Below are positions 41,788 to 51,100 of a stretch of 64,000 bases of DNA, piece after piece. Origin of the DNA: Trichomonas vaginalis G3. Taxonomy: Eukaryota; Parabasalia; Trichomonadida; Trichomonadidae. The notes below the pieces were generated by a model, which ran no database searches, was not told the DNA's origin, and saw only the letters and a program-made list of their open reading frames with translations. Positions within the stretch are counted from its first letter, which is position 1; the number at the start of each line of letters is the position of its first letter. Where the stretch lies: NCBI RefSeq assembly GCF_026262505.1, contig NC_067203.1:26083411-26147410 (forward strand). Reading direction: 5' to 3'. Made by a program: the position numbers and the translations under genes.

Positions 41788-42205
41788 TTGTATGTAAGAA
41801 CAGAAATGTCAGTCGAAGCACAGACGTTCACGAACAAATCTAATGGCGAAACATTCACAAAAGGCACTTATAATGGTATTGAAGTCTTACGTAGAGACAA
41901 GGATAGTTACATTAATGCAACAAAGATGGCAAGAGAAGCGGGAAGGTTAAACCATTTAAACAGATTTCTCAATAGTACTAAAATGCAGGAAATTCTTGAG
42001 TTTTGGTTGAAAGAATACGGTCAAGCCAAAAGTGGCTCGACCTCAAAAACAAGCATTTTATGAGCTTACTAGGGTGTTATAAATGAATTCAAAGGTATTT
42101 ACATACATCCTGACCTCGTTCATTTTGTTTGCTGAATGGTGCTCTGTAAAGTATGCATTTTATGTCAAAGATATTATGGACTCCATAGACAAAAAGTTCA
42201 TGAGA
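41788..42205 (+). pseudogene. KilA-N domain protein gene, broken and cut by gap
   Basis: The first 70 residues carry a KilA-N domain: FTKGTYNGIEVLRRDKDSYI, then NATKMAREAGRLNHL and a helical FLNSTKMQEILEFW. KilA-N proteins are DNA-binding factors of large DNA viruses, phages and Polinton-like elements. Further recognisable KilA-N-type sequence follows up to the scaffold gap. It has about one or two breaks. A remnant of the same gene is at 4005-4215. Confidence 0.75.
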
Positions 42206-42230
42206 NNNNNNNNNNNNNNNNNNNNNNNNN
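42206..42230. other. Assembly gap, 25 N
   Basis: Twenty-five unknown bases. The sequence left of it is KilA-N sequence and right of it is a helicase 5' end on the opposite strand, so the two sides need not be adjacent in the genome. Confidence 1.
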
Positions 42231-42440
42231 GAAAACATTACTTATATTCTTTAACCATGAAATAACATCTTCATTCATGCTGTCAAACATGAAGTAAGGT
42301 CTTACATACTCTTCACTTATAAGATACTCCACAAAATACTTGTTAAGCTCTATGTCCTCGTGAGCGATTTCATTAGGTTTGATATTAGTTCCTTTTGTCA
42401 TTGCTGTCATGTACTTCACTCACTCATAGTTCCTTTCAAT
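42231..42440 (-). pseudogene. 5' fragment of SF3 helicase gene
   Basis: Encodes the same start as the 5961 gene (MTAMTKGTNIKPNEIAHEDI) and continues to the SWLKNISNVF segment at the gap. With the HNH gene that follows, it forms an inverted copy of 5170-6165. Confidence 0.85.
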
Positions 42441-42526
42441 AGCGTAAAAATACTTCATTGTTTCATAAATGCTCTAAATTCTGTTCAAAATTCGTACAAC
42501 ATAACTTTTAACATTAGTGAAAGAAC

Positions 42527-43231
42527 ATGAGCGAAACAACAACATCTAACATTACAGAAGAAGTCAATGACAATGCCGATGAAAACATTACAGAAGGAGC
42601 TAGTGAAAATATTGACGAGTTCAGTGAGGAAGAAGATATTGAGGACGTCAATGAGAACGTTAGTGGGGAACAAACTCAATGGGAAACATTGAGAAATCAT
42701 GAAGATTATGAGATTTGTACGACATATCCTTTTACTATTCGTCGAAAGAAAGACAAACATATTACGAGTGAATGCTTAAATAATTATGGTTATATTGTGC
42801 TTAGTTTAAACAACAAAATGCATTTAAAGCATATAATTATTGCAGAACAGTGGATTGAAAATCCAAACAATTTGAAAGAAATAGACCATATAAATCATGA
42901 TAGAACGGACAACAGAATCTCAAACCTTCGTTGGTGTTCTAGATCTGAAAACAATAGAAATAAAAGCAAGTATGGCGATATAGTTTATGAGTTTGTTGAT
43001 GAAATATCTGACGAAGCTGTTGAAATAACAGATTATAGTAAGCATTCGTTTGAGTTCTACTACTATGTTGAGAATGAAGACGCATTCTATTATTATACAG
43101 GTCTTAACTATCGAAAACTTCATATAAACTTTACAAAAACAGGTGCTGCTTATGTTTGTATGATAGATACAGAAAACAAGAGTGTAAGTTTATTCATAAA
43201 CAAATTCAAACGCTTGTACAGCTTCATGTAG
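42527..43231 (+). CDS. HNH/NUMOD4-type endonuclease, whole-looking copy
   Basis: A 234-residue protein. It has an acidic, low-complexity leader (residues 1-45, rich in Glu, Asp, Asn), a NUMOD4-like segment WETLRNHEDYEICTTYPFTI (52-71), a strand-turn region (YGYIVLSLNN), then the HNH core: HHIIIAEQW-like KHIIIAEQWIENP and EIDHINHDRTDNRISNLRW (about 125-143) with the metal/catalytic His residues. The C-terminal half is unlike known domains but conserved in the 5170 copy. These nucleases make double-strand cuts and often spread themselves; here it belongs to the Polinton-like element. Divergent from the helicase fragment. Confidence 0.8.
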   Translation: MSETTTSNITEEVNDNADENITEGASENIDEFSEEEDIEDVNENVSGEQTQWETLRNHEDYEICTTYPFTIRRKKDKHITSECLNNYGYIVLSLNNKMHLKHIIIAEQWIENPNNLKEIDHINHDRTDNRISNLRWCSRSENNRNKSKYGDIVYEFVDEISDEAVEITDYSKHSFEFYYYVENEDAFYYYTGLNYRKLHINFTKTGAAYVCMIDTENKSVSLFINKFKRLYSFM

Positions 43232-43317
43232 GACAAACATTATTTTTCAACACTAACGCCAACACTTAGGACAAACATTACTGTATAACATAGACACTAA
43301 CTTCATATAGAACCGAG
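43232..43317. other. Spacer with GGACAAACATT repeats
   Basis: GGACAAACATTAYT occurs twice (43229, 43270). It corresponds to 5100-5169 in inverse orientation, after which the two loci diverge: the tRNA-like sequence is present only here. Confidence 0.6.
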
Positions 43318-43448
43318 CAACTTTCTAAATGTCGACAGCCCCTAGCTCAGTGGTATGGTACAATGAAGATATGGTGTGAAGGTCGCGGGTTCGACTCGCG
43401 AGGGTCTCATGTTTTGGTATTATCTTGTCAACTTTCTAACTGTCGACA
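43318..43448. repeat. 20-bp direct repeats around the tRNA-like sequence
   Basis: CAACTTTCTAAATGTCGACA at 43318-43337 and CAACTTTCTAACTGTCGACA at 43429-43448 differ at one base. They bracket the tRNA-like sequence and overlap its 5' edge by two bases. They could be an insertion duplication or attachment-like repeats. Confidence 0.85.
43336..43409 (+). tRNA. tRNA-like sequence, probably degenerate
   Basis: It has an A-box match TAGCTCAGTGG (43343-43353), a B-box match GGTTCGACTCG (43388-43398), a 5-bp stem TCGCG/CGCGA around the T-loop, and a possible acceptor CAGCCCC with GGGTCTC (5 of 7 pairs), with A after it. The total of 74 nt fits a tRNA. The D-stem is not paired and no clear anticodon stem is seen, so it may be a pseudo-tRNA or tRNA-derived element. 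Direct repeats of 20 bp flank it. Confidence 0.4.
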
Positions 43449-43489
43449 TTCTTCCACTTGCTTCAAACACTAATGAACGTGTCAAAATG

Positions 43490-44540
43490 AGCGTAAAACA
43501 CTTCGTCAAGATTTCATCGTAAATGCTTCGTCATGACTTCATCGTAAGTGTTTTGTCATGACTTCATCGTAAATGTTTTGTCAAGATTTCATCGTAAACA
43601 CCTTGTCAAACATAAATGTAAACACTTTGTTAAACATGAACTAACCAACATAAACGTAAACACTTTGTTAAACATGAACTAACCAACATAAACGTAAACA
43701 CTTTGTCAATACTTCATCGTAAAGACTTTGTCAAACATAAACGTAAACTCTTTGTCAATACTTCATCGAAAATGTTTTGTCAAGATTTCATCGTAATGAG
43801 CGTAAACTCTTTGTCAATACTTCATCGAAAATGTTTTGTCATGACTTCTTCGTAAATGCTTTGTCAAACATAAACGTAAACTCTATGTTAAACATGAACT
43901 AACCAACATAAACGTAAACACTTTGTCAAGATTTCATCGTAAACACTTTGTCAATACTTCATCGTAAACTCTATGTTAAACATGAACTAACCAACATAAA
44001 CGAATGTGTCGAACTTCATCGTAAGTGTTTTGTCATGACTTCATCGTAAATGCTTTGTCATGACTTCTTCGTAATGAGCGTAAACACTTTGTCAAAACTT
44101 CATCGTAAATGTTTTGTCATGACTTCATCGTAAACACCTTGTCAAACATAAACGTAAACTCTATGTTAAACCTGAACTAACCAACATAAACGTAAACACT
44201 TTGTCAATACTTCATCGTAAACACTTTGTCAAACATAAACGTAAACTCTATGTCAAACATGAACGTAAAGACTTCATCAAAACTAAACGTAAACTCTATG
44301 TCAAACATGAACGTAAACTCTATGTTAAACATGAACGCAAACTCTATGTCAAACATGAACGTAAAGACTTCATCGAAACTAAACGTAAACTCTATGTCAA
44401 ACATGAACGTAAAGACTTCATCGAAACTAAACGTAAACTCTATGTCAAACATGAACGTAAAGACTTCATCGAAACTAAACGTAAACTCTATGTTAAACAT
44501 GAACGTAAATGCTTTGTCATGATTTCATCGTAATGAGTGT
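43490..44540 (+). repeat. Mixed 24/25-bp repeat array
   Basis: Units include CGTAAACACTTTGTCAAACA, AAACATGAACTAACCAACAT, CGTAAACTCTATGTTAAACA and CGTAAAGACTTCATCGAAAC. The mixture shows transitional forms between the 25-bp and 24-bp families. No gene is supported. Confidence 0.9.
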
Positions 44541-44755
44541 AAATGACCCAAAAATAATGTTTAGGGTAGATGGTTAGATCTAACCCGATATCTAACCTCT
44601 TTTCTACCCTCATGAATTTACACCAAAAATATATTTTAGGGTAGATGGTTTTTAGGTGTCACCACGTCACCATGTCACCAGGTTAATTAACTTCTCTTAA
44701 AATTACTGACAACATGACATTTAGACAACAGTCCAGGAAATAAATTTTATCGTAA
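44540..44755. repeat. GTTAGATCTAAC box and TTAATTAA unit
   Basis: GGTTAGATCTAACCC, then CGATATCTAACCTCTTTTC (44570-44605), followed by ACCATGTCACCAGGTTAATT and ACTGACAACATGACATTTAG. These are the palindromic box and the 134-bp-family unit side by side. Confidence 0.8.
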
Positions 44756-46218
44756 ATGCTTTGTCATGACTTCATCGTAAATGTTTTGTCAAAACTTCTT
44801 CGTATATGTTTTGTCAAAACTTCATCGTAAATGTTTTGTCAAAACTTCTTCGTATATGCTTTGTCAAAACTTCATCGTATATGTTTTGTCAAAACTTCTT
44901 CGTATATGTTTTGTCAAGACTTCATCGTATATGCTTTGTCATGATTTCATCGTATATGCTTTGTCAAAACTTCATCGTAAATGTTTTGTCAAAACTTCTT
45001 CGTATATGCTTTGTCAAAACTTCATCGTATATGTTTTGTCAAGACTTCTTCGTATATGTTTTGTCAAAACTTCTTCGTAAATGTTTTGTCAAAACTTCTT
45101 CGTATATGCTTTGTCAAGACTTCTTCGTATATGCTTTGTCAAGACTTCATCGTAAATGCTTTGTCATGATTTCATCGTATATGCTTTGTCAAGACTTCAT
45201 CGTAAATGTTTTGTCAAAACTTCTTCGTATATGTTTTGTCAAGACTTCATCGTATATGCTTTGTCAAGATTTGATCGTATATGTTTTGTCATGATTTCAT
45301 CGAAACTAAACGTAAACTCTATGTCAAACATGAACGTAAACTCTATGTTAAACATGAACGTAAACTCTATGTTAAACATGAACGTAAACTCTATGTCAAA
45401 CATGAACGTAAACTCTATGTTAAACATGAACGTAAAGACTTCATCGAAACTAAACGTAAACTTTATGTTAAACATGAACGTAAACTCTATGTTAAACATG
45501 AACGTAAAGACTTCATCAAAACTAAACGTAAACTCTATGTCAAACATGAACGTAAACACTTTGTCAAACATGAACGTAAAGACTTCATCGAAACTAAACG
45601 TAAACTCTATGTTAAACATGAACGTAAAGATTTCATCGAAACTAAACGTAAACTCTATGTCAAACATGAACGTAAAGACTTCATCGAAACTAAACGTAAA
45701 CTCTATGTCAAACATGAACGTAAAGACTTCATCGAAACTAAACGTAAACTCTATGTCAAACATGAACGTAAACTCTATGTTAAACATGAACGCAAACTCT
45801 ATGTCAAACATGAACGTAAAGACTTCATCGAAACTAAACGTAAACTCTATGTTAAACATGAACGTAAAGACTTCATCGAAACTAAACGCAAACTCTATGT
45901 CAAACATGAACGTAAAGACTTCATCGAAACTAAACGTAAACTCTATGTTAAACATGAACGTAAAGACTTCATCGAAACTAAACGTAAACTCTATGTTAAA
46001 CATGAACGTAAATGCTTTGTCATGATTTCTTCGTAAATGTTTTGTCAAAACTTCATCGTATATGCTTTGTCAAAACTTCTTCGTATATGCTTTGTCAAAA
46101 CTTCATCGTAAATGTTTTGTCAAAACTTCTTCGTATATGCTTTGTCAAGACTTCTTCGTATATGTTTTGTCAAGACTTCATCGTAAATGCTTTGTCATGA
46201 TTTCATCGTATATGCTTT
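44756..46218 (+). repeat. 25-bp then 24-bp repeat arrays
   Basis: 44756-45300 is made of 25-bp TCGTAAATGTTTTGTCAAAA units; three units make 75 bp, so one frame stays open. 45300-46010 is made of two 24-bp units, CGTAAACTCTATGTCAAACA and CGTAAAGACTTCATCGAAAC, open in two plus frames and one minus frame. Then 25-bp units return up to the transposon. Confidence 0.92.
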
Positions 46219-46351
46219 GTCAATGTAATGCATGAAAATTCGGTTCACTTCATTTGACACTTTACATATCGGATGTATTATCTAAGAATTATATTATAAA
46301 ATAATAATTTTGTGTTTTATAAGTTTATTTGTATAAATTGATTCAAAAAAA

Positions 46352-47284
46352 ATGGAAAGACAAGAAGTGGATCTGCCAAATGAAAATCAGATTTATATTA
46401 CGGCATATCTTGAATATTCTATTGGCAAAAAGACAGCAGACCAAGTTGCAAAAGATTTGCACATAGGTAGAAAAAAATTATTATTAAAATGGCAAGAACT
46501 TGGTTTAAATCCAAAAAAGCTCGGAAGACCAGAAACTCCTCTTAGAACAGATTTGTTACCAACCATTCACGAAATAAAAGCTAAGTACAATCTAGGTTAT
46601 AAAAAAGTTTTAGAGAGTTACATACATGATGACACAGTTTCATTTCACGATATGCTTAAATTATACGAAAAAGAGAATCTTTTCAAATTTCGGCGAGATC
46701 CAGAAAAAATTGATGAACATCCAAATCAGTATGTTTCCCAATACGTAAATCAGCAATGGCATACTGATTTAAAAAGCTTCAAAGAAGAGACAAATGGTAC
46801 CAAGCATACTTATCATTTAATTGCCTTTATCGATGACAGATCTCGTTTTTGTATTTATTACGAAATTCTTCCCGATAAAACAATGAAATCAACTTCAAAA
46901 GCTTTACAAAATGCTATCGACTCTATCAAAATTATTCCATACGAACTTTTGACAGATAATGGATGCGAATTTACAGGAAAGGACTTCAAAAACGTTCTTC
47001 AAGTAAATGGCATTCAACACCATCGGACAGAACCTTACACACCACAGTTAAATGGTAAAATAGAACGTTTTTGGCAAACAATCTTTTCGGCTCGCCCAGA
47101 TTTTATCGAAATAAGAGAATTTTTACCTCACGCAATAGAAGAATACAACACAGTATGGGTTCATACAGCTCTTAAAGATCTTTTCGGTGGAAAACCTACT
47201 CCAAAATCAATTTGGGACCAGGGTCCTAAATGGACAAAGGACTTAAACCCAAATCCTGAGTTCGAAATACAGCCTCGTAACTAA
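46352..47284 (+). CDS. DD35E transposase, IS3/IS481-like
   Basis: A 310-residue protein. It has an N-terminal helix-turn-helix (residues 15-50, YITAYLEYSIGKKTADQVAK), a linker, then an rve-type catalytic core with D139 (QQWHTDLKSF), D202 (LLTDNGCEF) and E238 (QLNGKIERFW), the last two 35 residues apart. The order HTH-rve with NGKIERF is that of IS3/IS481-group transposases and their eukaryotic relatives (IS3EU and Ginger-like). It acts on the TIRs at 46224 and 48128 and may also move the hairpin-bearing short elements. The frame is complete and looks functional. The stop reads TAAAAATAAA, fitting the trichomonad poly(A) signal. Confidence 0.88.
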   Translation: MERQEVDLPNENQIYITAYLEYSIGKKTADQVAKDLHIGRKKLLLKWQELGLNPKKLGRPETPLRTDLLPTIHEIKAKYNLGYKKVLESYIHDDTVSFHDMLKLYEKENLFKFRRDPEKIDEHPNQYVSQYVNQQWHTDLKSFKEETNGTKHTYHLIAFIDDRSRFCIYYEILPDKTMKSTSKALQNAIDSIKIIPYELLTDNGCEFTGKDFKNVLQVNGIQHHRTEPYTPQLNGKIERFWQTIFSARPDFIEIREFLPHAIEEYNTVWVHTALKDLFGGKPTPKSIWDQGPKWTKDLNPNPEFEIQPRN

Positions 47285-48050
47285 AAATAAAGTAAAAATA
47301 CGAATAAACATTTTATTATAATTTAAATAATTTTTTTATTCATAAAGTAATACGATATATAGCTAAGCTATGTAAGGATATTCTGATGCTGAGAGTTTAA
47401 GAACTTTAAATTACGTATAGAAAAAAAATTCATTTAATATTTTGTAACATTTTTTAAATTGATAGATAGTTAGATTTTGTAGGGGAAGGTAAGATTCTTT
47501 GTGGTAATAATGGTCGTTGAAATTAAAATGAATGTAAGATTTGTGGAGAAATTGTATAAATTTGCATAGTGTTAGATTCAGAATAGGAGCATATGAGCCA
47601 GTGATTGTGTCTAATGTTTTTAAGGTGCTAATTGGAAGTAGAAAAGAAAAAAATTTGTTGCAATAACATCATATTGCAAAAAAGTTTTTAAAATATGATG
47701 TATGAATAAGAGTATGATTGGTATAGATTTGGGTTGTATAAGGAATTGTTGGCTATGATGTACTGATCATGAATCAGTACATCATAGCCAACAATTCCTT
47801 CCCAAACAACCCGAAATTTGTCTGATTCCACACTAATTTTATTAATTTATCTAAACTTTTATCCTCGTCTACAATTTAATCATCAATAATTATCTCTTGT
47901 TCTATTTCACTATTATTATATATATATTTATATGATTTGATTTAAAAAAAATAAATAAATAAATTAATAAATCATTTACTCAAATATATCAAAAGTTTTA
48001 TTTTTATATATAAAGATAACTACTTTTTAAAAAAATACCCTATATATTTT
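47285..48050. other. Non-coding right part of the transposon
   Basis: AT-rich. 47665-47740 and 47800-48050 are shared almost exactly with the 1081-bp element. One hairpin 1 (arm GGAATTGTTGGCTATGATG, about 47740-47800) lies between these two shared blocks, exactly where the shorter element has ten hairpins. Confidence 0.85.
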
Positions 48051-48128
48051 TGCCATGTAAACTATTTTTGCCATGTAAACTTGTCACTTTTGACAGAAGT
48101 GAAGTGAACCGAATTTTCATGCACAACA

Positions 48129-51100
48129 GTCAAAACTTCATCGTAAATGTTTTGTCAAAACTTCTTCGTATATGTTTTGTCAAGACTTCATCGTATATGC
48201 TTTGTCAAGACTTCATCGTAAATGTTTTGTCAAAACTTCTTCGTATATGTTTTGTCAAGACTTCATCGTAAATGTTTTGTCAAAACTTCATCGTATATGC
48301 TTTGTCAAGACTTCATCGTAAATGCTTTGGCATGATTTCATCGTATATGCTTTGTCAAAACTTCATCGTAAATGTTTTGTCAAAACTTCTTCGTATATGT
48401 TTTGTCAAGACTTCATCGTAAATGTTTTGTCAAAACTTCATCGTATATGCTTTGTCAAGACTTCATCGTAAATGCTTTGTCATGATTTCATCGTATATGC
48501 TTTGTCAAGACTTCATCGTAAATGTTTTGTCAAAACTTCTTCGTATATGTTTTGTCAAGACTTCATCGTAAATGTTTTGTCAAAACTTCATCGTATATGC
48601 TTTGTCAAGACTTCATCGTAAATGCTTTGGCATGATTTCATCGTATATGCTTTGTCAAAACTTCATCGTAAATGTTTTGTCAAAACTTCTTCGTATATGT
48701 TTTGTCAAGACTTCTTCGTAAATGCTTTGTCAAGATTTGATCGTATATGTTTTGTCATGATTTCATCGAAACTAAACGTAAACTCTATGTCAAACATGAA
48801 CGTAAACTCTATGTTAAACATGAACGCAAACTCTATGTCAAACATGAACGTAAAGACTTCATCGAAACTAAACGTAAACTCTATGTTAAACATGAACGTA
48901 AAGACTTCATCGAAACTAAACGTAAACTCTATGTCAAACATGAACGTAAACTCTATGTCAAACATGAACGTAAACTCTATGTCAAACATGAACGTAAAGA
49001 CTTCATCGAAACTAAACGTAAACTCTATGTTAAACATGAACGTAAATGCTTTGTCATGATTTCTTCGTAAATGTTTTGTCAAAACTTCATCGTATATGCT
49101 TTGTCAAGACTTCTTCGTATATGTTTTGTCAAGACTTCTTCGTAAATGCTTTGTCAAACATGAACGTAAACTCTATGTCAAACATGAACGTAAATGTTTT
49201 GTCATGACTTCATCCTAATGAGCGTAAATGACTAAAAAATATATTTTAGTTGAAAAGGTTAGATCTAACACGATATCTAACCTCTTTTCTACCCTGTTGA
49301 ATTTTCATGATTTCATCGTAAATGTTTTGTCAAACATGAACGTAAACTCTATGTCAAACATGAACGTAAACTCTATGTCAAACATGAACGTAAAGACTTC
49401 ATCGAAACTAAACGTAAACTCTATGTTAAACATGAACGTAAATGCTTTGTCATGATTTCTTCGTAAATGTTTTGTCAAAACTTCATCGTATATGCTTTGT
49501 CAAAACTTCTTCGTATATGTTTTGTCAAGACTTCTTCGTAAATGCTTTGTCAAACATGAACGTAAACTCTATGTCAAACATGAACGTAAATGTTTTGTCA
49601 TGACTTCATCCTAATGAGCGTAAATGACTAAAAAATATATTTTAGTTGAAAAGGTTAGATCTAACACGATATCTAACCTCTTTTCTACCCTGTTGAATTT
49701 TCATGATTTCATCGTAAATGTTTTGTCAAACATGAACGTAAACTCTATGTCAAACATGAACGTAAACTCTATGTCAAACATGAACGTAAAGACTTCATCG
49801 AAACTAAACGTAAACTCTATGTTAAACATGAACGTAAATGCTTTGTCATGATTTCTTCGTAAATGTTTTGTCAAAACTTCATCGTATATGCTTTGTCAAA
49901 ACTTCTTCGTATATGTTTTGTCAAGACTTCTTCGTAAATGCTTTGTCAAACATGAACGTAAACTCTATGTCAAACATGAACGTAAATGTTTTGTCATGAC
50001 TTCATCCTAATGAGCGTAAATGACTAAAAAATATATTTTAGTTGAAAAGGTTAGATCTAACACGATATCTAACCTCTTTTCTACCCTGTTGAATTTTCAT
50101 GATTTCATCGTAAATGTTTTGTCAAACATGAACGTAAACTCTATGTCAAACATGAACGTAAACTCTATGTCAAACATGAACGTAAAGACTTCATCGAAAC
50201 TAAACGTAAACTCTATGTTAAACATGAACGTAAATGCTTTGTCATGATTTCTTCGTAAATGTTTTGTCAAAACTTCATCGTATATGCTTTGTCAAAACTT
50301 CTTCGTATATGTTTTGTCAAGACTTCTTCGTAAATGCTTTGTCAAACATGAACGTAAACTCTATGTCAAACATGAACGTAAATGTTTTGTCATGACTTCA
50401 TCCTAATGAGCGTAAATGACTAAAAAATATATTTTAGTTGAAAAGGTTAGATCTAACACGATATCTAACCTCTTTTCTACCCTGTTGAATTTTCATGATT
50501 TCATCGTAAATGTTTTGTCAAACATGAACGTAAAGACTTCATCGAAACTAAACGTAAACTCTATGTTAAACATGAACGTAAAGACTTCATCGAAACTAAA
50601 CGTAAACTCTATGTTAAACATGAACGTAAATGCTTTGTCATGATTTCTTCGTAAATGTTTTGTCAAAACTTCATCGTATATGCTTTGTCAAGACTTCTTC
50701 GTATATGTTTTGTCAAGACTTCTTCGTAAATGCTTTGTCAAACATGAACGTAAACTCTATGTCAAACATGAACGTAAATGTTTTGTCATGACTTCATCCT
50801 AATGAGCGTAAATGACTAAAAAATATATTTTAGTTGAAAAGGTTAGATCTAACACGATATCTAACCTCTTTTCTACCCTGTTGAATTTTCATGATTTCAT
50901 CGTAAATGTTTTGTCAAACATGAACGCAAAGACTTCATCGAAACTAAACGTAAACTCTATGTCAAACATGAACGTAAAGACTTCATCGAAACTAAACGTA
51001 AACTCTATGTCAAACATGAACGTAAACTCTATGTTAAACATGAACGCAAACTCTATGTCAAACATGAACGTAAAGACTTCATCGAAACTAAACGGAAACT

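Larger units (their letters stand above)
46224..48128 (+). mobile_element. 1905-bp IS3/IS481-like DNA transposon
   Basis: The ends read inwards TGTAATGCATGAAAATTCGG and TGTTGTGCATGAAAATTCGG. Flanking GTCAA at 46219-46223 and 48129-48133. It is inserted in the repeat array. It has one transposase gene and, near its right end, one copy of hairpin 1. The 1081-bp element at 20617 shares its ends and subterminal sequence and looks like its deletion derivative. Confidence 0.9.
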
